Part shown: piece after piece, positions 41,301 to 48,423 of the stretch
How the letters are laid out: every line of letters starts with the position of its first letter
Numbering within the stretch: position 1 is the first letter of the stretch
Assembly: GCF_905404315.1 (NCBI RefSeq)
Contig: NC_066304.1
Location: 5,022,001 to 5,086,000, forward strand
Source of the DNA: Leptidea sinapis
Lineage: Eukaryota > Arthropoda > Insecta > Lepidoptera > Pieridae
Direction: 5' to 3'
Length of the DNA: 64,000 bases
Made by a program: the position numbers and the translations under genes
Notes under the pieces: generated by a model
Seen by the model: only the letters and a program-made list of their open reading frames with translations
Told to the model about the DNA's origin: nothing
Database searches by the model: none

Positions 41301-43305
41301 TTTTCACTTCAAAAATGTCATATTTCCAGTGTATTGTTTATTACTGTTTATTTTTGTATTGTTAGTTTCTGATATAAATCAGAAACGATATTGTCATTTA
41401 GTCGATTAAATATCATATTATTGATATACCATATCTTTAGATTAATTTCATCATGATTTGTATCTGATTTAGATATGTTTAGGGTTTTATTTTCTTAAAT
41501 GTGTGTGAGGCGGTGATCACTTAACATCAGGACCCGCACGCTCGTTTTTTCTCCTCTTCCTTAAAAAGAGTAGGAGGTTTCTTTTCGAAGGTTGCCAGGT
41601 AGGTGAGAACCTCAGTGGCGACTTTTGCCAAAAACAGTAATTTGCAAGCATTGTTGTGTTTCGGTCGGAAGGGTGCCGTATCTAGTGAAATTACTGGGCA
41701 AATGAGACTTAACATCTTTATCTGAAAATGACGAGGGTAATAATTGTGATGCCGCTTAGAACTTTGGGTTATATCAAGAATCCTGAGCGGCACTGCTAAT
41801 AATATATTAGAGCCTCTTGCTGTTAGACAACGCATGAAAACAGGGCAGGTTTTTTACTTCAGTGTGCATGAAAAACTGCGGCTTACACGTGCGATATGAA
41901 TGTCATTTTTAGTGACGCATGCAGTTGCTGAAAATAGAGGTTTTCTATCAGTTCGCCCGCAATTTTTTTAACGTGTTCCCACCTTTCATAATCTATCTGG
42001 AGTCTAGACGTATAAATAATCTAGTTAACGTGGGCGATAACGCTCCCATGTGGGCGTTTGAGACTTTCGGGGGCAGTAGAAGACCCAGAGAAAATTAGGG
42101 GGCATTGAAATGGCGCAGATGGGGCGTGGTTATATTAAAAAATATAGTCTAAAAAGGCAAAAAAAATACACGAAATTACTCTAGAAAAAAACATATTCTC
42201 AAAGTGGGCGGTGAGCAAAATAAGGTTGAGAAACTGTGATCTAGAGGTATCACACACCTAAGAAAACCACACACAGCACAAATGTAACCAACTTCACAAT
42301 CACTATATACATCTCTAACACTCACCCACACACTTCACCATATACTAAACACATAATATAATAGTAATAATGTATACATTTCAAATCACATGTCCTGTAC
42401 TATTGTTTAATGTCTTGTTATCAATTACCGTACTCTGTTTACTATTTAGATCTATGTGCATGAAACATCATTCCTTATTGTATTCGGAGAAGGGCGTTGT
42501 TGGCTGCGCTGCAGTTACTACTTTTGCAGCTATTGTCGTTTTTACTTGTTTGTATTAGCTTTGTTAAATTGTTCCAAAGTTTTATTATTTATCATTAAAT
42601 ATAATCACGTCTTGCTTGTCTCATCGGAAAAGTTGTATAAAAGGCATTTATTTTCACAAAATTGATTCCTTTAGAATTCTTTTTGATGTCATTTCTATAA
42701 CTACTAGATACTACTACCGCTTCGGAAACGAATGGCGTTCTGAGAGAGAAGAAGCGGCGCAAGAAACTCTCCCAGCATTCTTTTTTTGCGCTCTTTTCAA
42801 TAAAAATATACAATATTGTACAGTCATTTCTATCGCTATAAAATAATCACAACCTAGTCCCAGGCTGTCCGGTCATTTATATATTCAGCAATGGAGTAAT
42901 AGGATTTACGACAGAGCCATTTTTTTATAAAACATTTAAATTTATTTATAAATAATGCCTTAACAGTGGCTGGGACTTTATTATAGAAGTGTATACATTT
43001 ACCCTTAAAGCTATTATGTATCTTATGAAGCCTACTAGAATTAGTTACAAGCAATCTCTTATTTCTAGTGTGTATTCTGATGTGTATATTTATTTTTAGG
43101 TGATCCGGAAGCTCTGATCGATAAAACAGACGGTAATTCGCCGCTGAAGGACTGGCACTCAAATCCCAACCTAACTCTTTTGAATTTGGCGTATGACGTC
43201 ACACCGCCCAGCCTCGTCACTGCCGTGGTCACAGAACTGGCAATACTACCGTGCACCAGCGCCCCTGTTGTCTTGAGATTCAAGTCGTCGGAATACGGAC
43301 TGTGA
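20331..43305 (+). CDS. EIF2B4: translation initiation factor eIF2B subunit delta
   Basis: Nine exons: 20331-20777, 21760-21921, 22505-22632, 27349-27448, 27567-27746, 29246-29373, 31888-32065, 39048-39228 and 43100-43305. All introns are GT-AG and phases agree, giving about 569 residues; human delta has 523. Exons 1-2 encode a Lys/Glu-rich tail (AAREAKKLAKMKAKKK, QLKAERRAKQEAQRAAKQAQ) that is disordered in this family. From exon 3 on comes the conserved Rossmann-like core: HPAVIKLG, GANARCIALL, AISITVRNKISNGDNILTYG, LVARAHNVPVL, ACETHKFTERVQYDAFVYNE, then NLAYDVTPPSLVTAVVTELA and APVVLRFKSSEYGL at the end. Delta pairs with beta (and alpha) in the regulatory part of eIF2B, the cytosolic GEF for eIF2 that senses phosphorylated eIF2-alpha. 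An in-frame TTG lies 15 bases before the chosen ATG. The gene is swollen by transposons, chiefly in introns 3, 6, 7 and 8. Confidence 0.95.
20985..21285 (-). repeat. LINE 3' fragment (family C) in EIF2B4 intron 1
   Basis: Reverse copy of the 8300-8610 region, about 300 bp, including the carboxy-terminal coding part (CACATCCAGATGGTGGGGAA). Confidence 0.75.
22190..22432. repeat. foldback-type dispersed repeat (intron 2)
   Basis: Arms TTCCGCCAATATTTGTCTTC and the mirrored GAAGATCAATATTGGCATAA enclose about 90 bp. A related copy is at 40385-40615 in intron 8. Class unknown. Confidence 0.6.
22655..22855 (-). repeat. degraded tRNA-headed SINE (intron 3)
   Basis: Aligns with 43830-44070 through GACACAAATTATCTTGCC and GGCAGGGTCACTAACCA. 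Part of the tRNA head is deleted. Confidence 0.65.
23560..23850. repeat. LINE/SINE tail nested in the Jockey element
   Basis: Contains AAAGTCAAAGTCATATAAAC and AGAACATACAAGAAACTGAA, typical of an abundant lepidopteran retroelement end. It interrupts the LINE carboxy terminus. Confidence 0.5.
24140..24303. mobile_element. 164-bp MITE nested in the Jockey element
   Basis: Inverted ends CCCCCTTATTCATAA and TTATGAATAAGGGGG. An inner palindrome (TTTCTCATTCTGACTTAG with ACAGAATGAGAATTAG) gives strong foldback. No coding. Confidence 0.8.
25931..27300. other. intron 3 remainder with an unassigned GC-rich block
   Basis: AT-rich to about 26750. Then 26760-27260 is GC-richer and looks like retroelement 5' sequence, possibly from the adjacent Jockey element, but no domain was recognised. 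Confidence 0.35.
27764..28071 (+). repeat. SINE-like element, family S, 17 bp after an EIF2B4 splice donor
   Basis: Full-length copy starting TTGGGAGGCTCCTTTGCACA and ending CTTATTTTGATAAAAA. It begins 17 bases after the exon 5 boundary. Confidence 0.85.
28535..28790 (-). mobile_element. RTE LINE 3' fragment (intron 5)
   Basis: The minus reading 28780-28538 has KLKWQWAGHIVRRTDGRWDS, VGRPPRWTDDVVKIAG and SLGEDFVQQWTFSG, the RTE carboxy terminus, followed by the CATCATCATCAGCCGG tail (as read on the plus strand). Confidence 0.85.
29460..29545 (-). repeat. possible tRNA-derived SINE head (intron 5/6)
   Basis: The reverse strand contains ACAGGTTCGAGTCCCGCATC, matching the box B consensus. No convincing cloverleaf or acceptor stem was found, so it is not called a tRNA gene. 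Confidence 0.4.
29592..29888 (+). repeat. SINE-like element, family S (intron 6)
   Basis: Nearly full length, from GAAGCTCCTTTGCACAGG to CTTATTTTCAT followed by A8. Confidence 0.85.
30017..30090. repeat. nested inverted repeat beside the recombinase pseudogene
   Basis: Outer arms TAAGGCATCAATTGCA (30017-30032) and TGCAATTGATGCTTA (30076-30090). Inner arms TAGGCGC (30045-30051) and GCGCCTA (30058-30064). Confidence 0.75.
30173..31358 (-). pseudogene. split tyrosine-recombinase-like gene, decayed (EIF2B4 intron 6)
   Basis: Antisense to EIF2B4. Exon 1 (31358-30969) starts MSSAPDSMKMEAES and encodes a helical SAM-like amino-terminal domain (TVFLTYFSELSKKLQPSSLW). A 99-bp GT-AG intron joins it to exon 2 (30869-30173). 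Exon 2 opens VVLIFGITGACR, with Arg I of the tyrosine-recombinase fold. Later come TGHCFRRTSATLLADAGS (H-x-x-R) and SHGGWKSSKVAEGYIEDS, with Trp at the usual His/Trp position and the Tyr nucleophile. Between them a frameshift near 30750-30765 and an in-frame TAA at 30716-30718 disrupt the protein. The fold is that of the XerC/Cre-like recombinases found in Crypton- and DIRS-type elements. Which element class this came from is uncertain, since no reverse transcriptase is nearby. Confidence 0.8.
32220..32480. other. unassigned GC-rich island (intron 7)
   Basis: Open in several frames on both strands for about 80 codons, with GC content well above its surroundings. No domain recognised. It may be a transposon fragment. 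Confidence 0.35.
32610..32890 (+). mobile_element. RTE-like LINE carboxy-terminal fragment (intron 7)
   Basis: Broken plus frames show NRGRPWSRWDAEIRQ and RLEEVFFNWQPD, which parallel the GRP-x-x-RW-x-D-x-I pattern of RTE ends. Confidence 0.6.
32935..33110 (+). repeat. dispersed repeat, pair with 18290-18460
   Basis: Shares GGGATGGGTATAAAATG and CACGTGACCTGATTG-like sequence with the other copy. Class unknown. Confidence 0.55.
33270..36856 (+). mobile_element. RTE-clade LINE, nearly full length, nested in Tc1
   Basis: The left boundary is approximate. First comes a coiled-coil-rich amino-terminal region (about 33280-33815: DIDYIYRIGKK, then RPVLISLTNRWMKY after a frameshift near 33425). Next an APE-type endonuclease (33960-34560) has TYNVRSL, GLAEVRR and VVVIGDFNAKIGQ but contains stops. 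Finally there is an intact 559-codon reverse-transcriptase ORF. The 3' end carries TTTTG repeats at 36828-36850, right beside the Tc1 transposase stop codon. The upstream frames are broken, so the element is probably dead despite the intact RT. Confidence 0.88.
34971..36650 (+). CDS. RTE LINE reverse transcriptase (intact ORF of a mobile element)
   Basis: A 559-codon uninterrupted reading. Residues around 81-95 read NLKTNKSPGPDNISNE, then YKKGDPNNIENYRPINLLA. Motif A is FVDYNKAFDSI (about 35590-35620), motif B GVKQGDPLSPKIF, and motif C LRFADDIVVLAE with the catalytic Asp pair (about 35881-35915). Thumb and carboxy terminus follow: LKLKWQWAGHISRLTDNRW, VGRPCKRWADDVIEYAG, WKKMEEAFTQRG. The first codons may lie upstream in the broken endonuclease part, since RTE elements normally encode endonuclease and RT in one protein. 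It would copy LINE RNA at a nicked target. It is not a host gene. Confidence 0.88.
   Translation: MCTHKTWIPKIENKRTIANTRKDIMDQASNFYKELYRKTEEEELRSEITKHTNNKCTQTNDIIIQETEVYDNIKNLKTNKSPGPDNISNEILKIYAPVLVPHLTKLFNMIIDTEVVPKQWNASDIILLYKKGDPNNIENYRPINLLANICKLFSSIILKRITQQIDNEQPVEQAGFRSGFSTMDHIHTLEQVFEKYKEYNRPLYAAFVDYNKAFDSISHDSIWKALKSLNVPQKYQNIIKHIYSNSTSNVKLETRGESIKIERGVKQGDPLSPKIFILVLDYVFRQIDWVNKGIIVNGCFLSHLRFADDIVVLAETPKDLENMINSLDKESLKIGLKMNFNKTKVMTNSFQIPITTSGNEIEYVEKYIYLGKQISFDKNSNEEEVERRRNLTWKKFWSLKEILKGDFNLKLKKTVVDTCLLPCLLYGCQTWTFTNKVKQKIRTTQRAIERSILKIRKIQKIRNVLIRQNQKIKDALTHALKLKWQWAGHISRLTDNRWTINTTKWKGPVGIRKVGRPCKRWADDVIEYAGKDWLILGKDRIVWKKMEEAFTQRGAHTTN
36861..37842 (-). pseudogene. Tc1-like transposase, two frameshifts
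   Basis: On the minus strand from ATG at 37842, the HTH DNA-binding part reads LSVEECARIMAFLELGIRMR and VRTVQKVKRRYEETG. A frameshift near 37640-37660 leads to the catalytic part: LFADESRFSLY (first Asp), MLMHDNARPHTAH (second Asp) and SPELNPIEHAWDEL (Glu), with 34 residues between the last two (DD34E). A second frameshift near 36995 shifts to the family ending, LEAVIRARGGNTSY, with the stop at 36863-36861. The whole catalytic triad survives, so inactivation is recent or due only to the shifts. Confidence 0.9.
38540..38790 (+). mobile_element. LINE reverse-transcriptase thumb fragment (intron 7)
   Basis: The plus frames read ESAIFLGITLDSKLQWG, then HIEGLANRLSSAAYVVKKIR and LTDIDTARLVYFSYFHSIMS, the carboxy part of a lepidopteran Jockey-like RT. 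Truncated at both sides. Confidence 0.8.
39260..39797 (+). repeat. SINE-like element, family S, 31 bp after an EIF2B4 donor and split by a LINE tail
   Basis: Starts AGTGGGAGGCTCCTTTGCAC. It breaks after TTACTGGGCAAAT (about 39408) and resumes at AGACTTAACATC (about 39631). The insert 39409-39630 is a reversed family D LINE tail, so family D was still moving after this S copy landed. Confidence 0.85.
39409..39630 (-). repeat. LINE 3' tail (family D) nested in a family S copy
   Basis: Reverse of 41040-41245. Begins with the CAAATCAAAAT tail complement and includes GAGAAGAAGTAGCAAGAAAC. Confidence 0.8.
40385..40615. repeat. foldback-type dispersed repeat (intron 8)
   Basis: Related to 22190-22432: GTGTCGAATTGTTTAAAGAC, ATATTGGCGGAATTAACAC and the outer piece TTATTGAAGTAGGCGTTACT. 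Confidence 0.6.
41040..41245 (+). repeat. LINE 3' tail (family D) (intron 8)
   Basis: Runs from GTAATTGAAATGATTTGTAA to CTGATTTTGATTTG. The same family as 60940-61135. Confidence 0.8.
41567..41806 (+). repeat. SINE-like element, family S, degraded (intron 8)
   Basis: Retains GTGAAATTACTGGGCAAATG and AATCCTGAGCGGCACTGC, without the poly(A) end. A 40-bp family C LINE end lies directly before it (41505-41545). Confidence 0.75.
41812..42240. repeat. dispersed repeat with possible hAT-type end
   Basis: The first 200 bp resemble 53895-54075 (GTTGCTGAAAATAGAGGTTT against GTTGCTGAGAATAGAGGCTA). The end AAGGTTGAGAAACTGTG is like the mirrored hAT terminal motif CAGTGTTTCTCAACC. The other end was not found. 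Confidence 0.4.
42585..43095 (-). mobile_element. LINE carboxy-terminal fragment abutting the last EIF2B4 exon
   Basis: The minus reading gives RNKRLLVTNSSRLHKIHNSF, GKCIHFYNKVPATVKALF and CRKSYYSIAEYINDRTAWD, the end of a Jockey-like LINE ORF, followed by its 3' UTR. Nearly the same segment recurs at 62250-62720. The 5'-truncated edge is within about 15 bp of the exon 9 acceptor. Confidence 0.85.
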
Positions 43306-43524
43306 TTGATCTGTGATTTTCACATTGTGTAACATAGGAAATGTATAAATTTATGCAAATATATTTTTTTTTCTGGAATGCCCTTATGACTTTTACTTTT
43401 TCCATTTTGTCATTTTCAGATTTATGCAAGTTAATAAACATTATGATAACTATGCAAAGTTCTTGGCACCTCGATAGCCATGTTGTCACATAATTGCTGT
43501 ATTTCTAATTTTATTTGTTGATCA

Positions 43525-43530
43525 AATAAA
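43525..43530 (+). terminator. likely poly(A) signal of EIF2B4
   Basis: AATAAA 220 bp after the stop codon. Confidence 0.5.
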
Positions 43531-43745
43531 ATTCAATCTATTTATATATCTTGCTCATTGCTTCTATGGAATAATTAGGTATACAATAATTATCCAGTGA
43601 TTATAGTTTTTACGTAATAATAATATTTTTTAAATTTGATACTGTATTTGCCAGAGTAGTATAATGACACAAATGAAATGCAACTAAATTAGTAAGCAAA
43701 ATAGCTGGTACAATAACAATTTGTTGTTTAATGTTTTGTCATATC

Positions 43746-43781
43746 TTTTTTCGCACGATATTTATATATCGTGCGAAAAAA
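43746..43781. repeat. perfect 16-bp stem hairpin, 4-base loop
   Basis: TTTTTTCGCACGATAT, then TTAT, then ATATCGTGCGAAAAAA. Confidence 0.9.
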
Positions 43782-43829
43782 TTGCGATTTTCAAATGCAG
43801 CTGGATTCTCAAAAATCCTTCAATATAAA

Positions 43830-44070
43830 CATAATATTGACACACCTTTACACAAAGTATCTTGCCTCAAACTAGGCTGTACTATGGGCACAAGACAATG
43901 ATATATTTAATACAATATACTTACTTAAACATACATAAATACTTATAAACATTCATGACTCGGAAACAACATCTATATTAATTATATAAATGTTTGTTCC
44001 TACCGGGATTCGAACCCGGGACCTATAGCACAGTAGGCAGGGTCACCAACCACTAGCCCATATGGGACGT
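43830..44070 (-). repeat. tRNA-headed SINE, best copy
   Basis: On the minus strand the head reads TGGGCTAGTGGTTGGTGACC (box A-like), then GGGTTCGAATCCCGG (box B), a tRNA-derived RNA polymerase III promoter. The body ends in AT-rich sequence. Degraded copies are at 640-835 and 22655-22855. Confidence 0.8.
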
Positions 44071-45114
44071 AATATGATACAATTCTATACATAATTCGCA
44101 TTTGATATATTATAAACCTCGCGCATTGAGAAGGGGACATGATAAGTGACATTAATTCCAAGCAGACCTACTTATCTAAAATACCTGCCTACCTTTGCAA
44201 ACTAACAACTTCTTGCTAGCAGATGTTTAATCAGAGGTAGAGTTGACATGAATATTCGTCGTAAACGGTAAAGGAAGAGTGGGTGTTCGGCAAGGTTCTA
44301 TGCTATGGTCTTTTGTTTCTTATACTAACTCTGGCCATAAATACTGATACAATAAAAAAAAACTATGTTTAAAAGAACCGACTTCAAAAACTGAAAAGTA
44401 TCAAATAACTAAAAATTTTATTTAATACACCTCTTATGCAAACCTATACCTTTAATATTAATAAAATATTATTGTTTATATGTCCTACCTATTGATAGGT
44501 TTTGAGTAGGTGCCAAGCCCTAAAGAAAATAAAAACTTAATATAAAAATCTTACTGTAATTATTAAGGATGTCTGGCCACGCGTGTCTGTCCGCTTGGGT
44601 TTTTTGTTCTAGACAAAGCTTTGAAGCTATCCCACTCAAGTCACGCGTGGCAAGTGTAGGTACCTACTATTACATTTGGCTTTTAGTTTGATGCAGAATA
44701 GGACCAAATGGCATCTATTCTGCATCGAACTAAAGAATTACGTAAATCGGATCATAAATCACAGAGTAATCGGTGTACATAGATAAAAAAAATACCGATC
44801 AAATTGAGAACCTCCTCCTTTGTGAAGTTGGTTAAAACTTAACAAAATATTACATTTAACACATTCAATGCCACCACGATTTTCTAATACTTCCCAGCGA
44901 TGCCGCCCTATAAAAAACGCAAACATGCTAGGTGTGCTCGCGGCACTGCAGGATGGAATTACGTAGCACGCTAGGCGTGTTCACCGGCACTGTTAAGAGG
45001 TAAAATCAAAGAAAGCGTTATTTCGGCTTCAACCGTGTTTATTGATCAGTCTTTCTCGAGTTACTGAAGAGATATTTTGTTTTTAGCAGTGTTTGTGCTT
45101 TTGAAAGTTAAATT

Positions 45115-45350
45115 ATGGCAGTTAGTAGATTCCAAGGTAAGTATTTATCGTAATTTGATCAGTGAATTTCAACCTTTGGTTACTTATTTATGATTTTTTA
45201 GGGAAAACAAAATATGTGCAAGAAACAGTGGAATATGATGATGATGCGACGCAAGCAGATAGCCCACCCTCACAAAAAGCTCGTCGTAAAAACAATCACA
45301 AAAGTAACACTAGTCGGGGTCTTTGCAAGAGTAATCACAAGGTCCAATAA
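45115..45350 (+). pseudogene. remnant of a split ORF inside the piggyBac-like element
   Basis: ATG at 45115, a GT-AG intron (45137-45201) and a second exon (45202-45350) give about 56 residues: MAVSRFQGKTKYVQETVEYD, then an acidic and then a basic stretch, ending where a minisatellite brings a stop. Acidic low-complexity amino termini are common in piggyBac transposases, but no diagnostic motif is present, so identity comes mainly from position. Confidence 0.45.
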
Positions 45351-45455
45351 CACAAGCGGGGGTCTATGCAAGAGAAATCACAAGGTCCAATAACACTAGC
45401 CGGGGTCTTTGCAAAAGCAATCACAGGGTCCAATAACACAAGCCGGGGTCTTCGT
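45294..45455 (+). repeat. minisatellite, ~43-bp unit, about 3.7 copies
   Basis: Units begin AATCACAA at 45294, 45333, 45376 and 45419. Each contains CCGGGGTCTTTGCAA or a close variant. Confidence 0.85.
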
Positions 45456-45774
45456 AAGTATAAACGTAAATCCAGTGAAAGGAAGAGATCGTAGGAAACA
45501 TCCGATGTCGAACACTTCGAACACTGATGTAAGGAGCTATACTAATGTTAAAGACTTGCTGCCCGTGGTGCAATAAAACGTGGGAATAGGACGCCGCCTG
45601 TTGCGCTCTCTGTTACAGACCTTACGGCAGGCATGGTAACGTCCCAATGTGCGGCTCACCTAATCTTTTTATGACACTCGGGTTTGTTTTATTACCAAAA
45701 AAATAATTGGCAAGCAACTGAAGTAAATGGTATTCCTACTAGGGACTTTATTTATAAACGATCGCCAAACGTAT

Positions 45775-45970
45775 CTAATATTAGCAGTGCCCCGCGGTTT
45801 TACCCACGTCTTACGGGAACCATTTACTTTTTAGGGATAAAAAATAGCCTATAGCCTTCCTCAATAAATGTGCTATCAAACACCGACAGATTTTTTCAAA
45901 TGGGCCCAGTTATTCCTGAGATTAGCGCGTTCAACCAAACAAACAAACTCTTCAGCTTTATAACATTGGA
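45775..45970 (-). mobile_element. Helitron fragment inside the piggyBac-like element
   Basis: AAAAATAGCCTATAGCCTTC and AGCGCGTTCAACCAAACAAA are shared in mirror form with the Helitron at 59715-60079. Confidence 0.65.
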
Positions 45971-46569
45971 ATAGATCCTGGGCAGGGTTTTGTCTTCTTC
46001 CGATGAATGAAAAGATATTGGTGAAAGAGAGAGAAGGAAACAGATCCGAGTTACACAACAGCTGATAAGCGTTTATAATTAGGTACCTAAAGGGGTACAT
46101 TATAGGTAAATATTTTATGCAATTTATTTTATCTTTTTTGTTCAACCTAAGTGCCAAGGAATAAAATAAATGATAACTTATAAAAAATATTCTATATTTT
46201 ATTATTGGCATTATAAATGTAGTAAATTGACCTAATAATATAAAAGATTGAGAACTGCTGGAGATGAACACGCCTGGTATGTTCGCGGCATTACATAATA
46301 GATTATTTTTGATGAACCTTAAAAAAATATCAGATCCTGGAACCACTTCAGAATACTTTAGCTTACGGCAGAAAGTTTATGCTCAGAGTCTTTCGGACAA
46401 TAATATTGTCTAATCTTTGAGATATAGATGAAAAACGGTGAGCACGCCCGGCGTGCTGGCGGCATGCAGATAAGAATTAGTGTGGACACGCTAGGCGTGT
46501 CAATGGCACTGAATGTGTTAAATAAGAATATATTCTATATTATTTGTATACTTATATAATATCTTTATT

Positions 46570-46790
46570 TATTTTTATTTATTGGATGTAGAGTGTAGAC
46601 AGATGCATCTACAGGACTCTAGTGGTTTTTATTAATCAATGTATTTTTAACTTATTCATGTAAGTCATGATGTTTGAATATTTTTCCATCACTTTACATA
46701 GATTATAATTAAAATAATTTGTTAAATGATGTTTTAAATGTTGATTTGAAGGATGTGCAATGAATTTCTAATAAAATTGGTAATATATTT
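46570..46790 (+). repeat. LINE 3' fragment (family D), degraded
   Basis: Matches the order of 60785-60960: GATGCATCTAC, then TTATTCATGTAAG, then ATCACTTTACATA. Confidence 0.6.
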
Positions 46791-46904
46791 ATTAGTGTTT
46801 GACAAAAAAAATAGTAATTAAATCAAATTATACTAAAAAGGACTTTTGAGAGATGGGTGGTTGATGTTGTTGCATCTAATAAAACATGGAATTTTTCTTA
46901 TATA

Positions 46905-46910
46905 TTTATT
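46905..46910 (-). terminator. likely poly(A) signal of ribophorin I
   Basis: AATAAA on the minus strand, about 92 bp after the stop. Confidence 0.5.
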
Positions 46911-47001
46911 TAACTTAATAATTTATTGAAAATTTTATGCAATTGATTTACATGAACACACACACATCCAATCATTTCACATTAAACTTCACTAAAATAT
47001 A

Positions 47002-48423
47002 TTAATCTTTATGTGGGTGTTCTGGTTTGTGAATAGAAAAATCTAATCTAACATAGACAATAACAAGGAGGAATAAAGCATAAATAGAACCAACAACTAA
47101 CAACGGTTCCCGGAACATAAAGATATTTGGGAATGTGTATCGAAGTTGGAAATCCTGTATGTGATTTTCAACAACATTCCTCTTCTTAAATGATATGACA
47201 GGACGGCCCTGTGTATCCAAGTATGTGTAATGAACACTATCGGGAATCCTAGTGACAGCAAATGGGAAGTTTACTTTGATATTGTGAACACCCTCAGGCA
47301 ATATTACTTTTGTGACTAGCTCATCTACTTGCATATCATCAAATATGTGATCGATAACTCTCATTTTTAACAAATATTCATTGCCAGAATGGTACAAGTA
47401 CTCATAACTAGGAACATTATAGCCAAGTGTATAATGTGTCCTCCATCCACCAAAGAGAGGGTAGCGTGGTCTCAAGTCCAACTCCACTGAGTCCTTTTTC
47501 ACTTTCATGTTTGAAGTAGAGATATTTCCATTTGTGTCACGGTAGTAGACATCAGCAGCAGACGCAGGCAGCAGTGTTTTATATGAGCGTACACTGGCTG
47601 GGCCACTGCGATGGTCTTGTTGATAGTCATAGCGAGAAAATGGTCCTTTAAGTTTGGCTCCAGTGTGTTCAATCTCAATTTTTTCTTCCACAGCAATATT
47701 ACCCCAATGTGATACTTCAATGAGACGTTCAATTCGGACTACAGTTAAGAATGGTGAATTATTTTTAAAGTGAACAGATAATTCTTTCTCAGTGAATGGA
47801 CCTATGTTAGAATATGCACCATAGACTAGTGTACCTTCGACCTGGCTAAATGGTTTTACCTTAGTAAAGGATTCAACATTCTTTGTATTCAAAATTACAT
47901 TAGTCTTTTGAGATGTAACATAGTATGGTGAGAAGAAGTACAGATTACCATTGTATTTTACAAGTTGTTCTTCCTGTTGACTGATAGCAGTGGGATACGG
48001 TATGAGTGCCTTAGTATAAACAAACTCGGCTACAACAACAGCCGATGAACCCGCATTGATGGCGTCTTTGAGTTCAACTCGCAAGAATTTGACGTAATTG
48101 TACCCTTTTACAGTTGTATCGATTAAACGAAGATCCTTGTTGTTGCTATCTTTAACTCCAACAAAAGCTAAGTTATCAATTGCTGCACTTTCTATGGCCA
48201 ATAAGAAATTCTTTATCGGCGAATTTCCAGTGTTCTCTAAGGTTAATTTTCCAGTCACCTTTACCAGTTGTGATGTGCAATCAATTATACGGTCTACATT
48301 TTTTAATTTAATATCACTGGAGACAGTATCTACATTGTTACTATTACACAAAGTCACTAAATATAGTAAAAATACACCACTAAGCCTCATCTTGCCCAAC
48401 GCCGGTTTTATATTAATTGACAT
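47002..48423 (-). CDS. RPN1: ribophorin I, oligosaccharyltransferase subunit 1
   Basis: A non-catalytic subunit of the ER oligosaccharyltransferase that transfers the glycan to Asn-X-Ser/Thr. One uninterrupted exon encodes 473 residues. A signal peptide follows the second in-frame Met (MRLSGVFLLYLVTLCNSNN). The luminal body has family blocks: IDCTSQLVKVTGKLTLENTG, LPASAADVYYRDTNGNIST, PRYPLFGGWRTHYTLGYN and VILPEGVHNIKVNFPFAV. A single membrane helix near the end (LLVVGSIYALFLLVIVYV) precedes a 14-residue cytosolic tail, much shorter than the roughly 150-residue tail of mammalian ribophorin I and closer to yeast Ost1. The start is taken as ATG at 48423-48421, the first after an upstream stop; ATG at 48390 would place the signal peptide at the very amino end and is equally plausible. 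Confidence 0.96.
   Translation of the reverse strand: MSINIKPALGKMRLSGVFLLYLVTLCNSNNVDTVSSDIKLKNVDRIIDCTSQLVKVTGKLTLENTGNSPIKNFLLAIESAAIDNLAFVGVKDSNNKDLRLIDTTVKGYNYVKFLRVELKDAINAGSSAVVVAEFVYTKALIPYPTAISQQEEQLVKYNGNLYFFSPYYVTSQKTNVILNTKNVESFTKVKPFSQVEGTLVYGAYSNIGPFTEKELSVHFKNNSPFLTVVRIERLIEVSHWGNIAVEEKIEIEHTGAKLKGPFSRYDYQQDHRSGPASVRSYKTLLPASAADVYYRDTNGNISTSNMKVKKDSVELDLRPRYPLFGGWRTHYTLGYNVPSYEYLYHSGNEYLLKMRVIDHIFDDMQVDELVTKVILPEGVHNIKVNFPFAVTRIPDSVHYTYLDTQGRPVISFKKRNVVENHIQDFQLRYTFPNIFMFREPLLVVGSIYALFLLVIVYVRLDFSIHKPEHPHKD

Larger units (their letters stand above)
44860..46517 (+). mobile_element. piggyBac-like element, decayed, flanked by TTAA
   Basis: TTAA (44856-44859) precedes CACATTCAATGCCA, and TGGCACTGAATGTG precedes TTAA (46518-46521). 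A TTAA target site with short inverted ends is the piggyBac hallmark. Both subterminal regions repeat a palindrome-like motif: CATGCTAGGTGTG at 44924, CACGCTAGGCGTG at 44967, CACGCCTGGTATG at 46269, CACGCCCGGCGTG at 46443 and CACGCTAGGCGTG at 46487. Several are followed by GGCACTG or GGCAT. The interior keeps only a possible transposase amino terminus (45115-45350), a minisatellite and a Helitron fragment. No DDD catalytic region is left. Confidence 0.78.

Noticed and set aside
42370..42558. 62-codon reading with two hydrophobic stretches in EIF2B4 intron 8
   Set aside because: Short, TA-rich and without family resemblance. Hydrophobic runs arise easily in AT-rich DNA.
44000..44068. Possible tRNA gene on the minus strand
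   Set aside because: Box A and box B are present but the sequence continues into a repeated SINE body with copies at 640-835 and 22655-22855, and the acceptor stem does not pair well.
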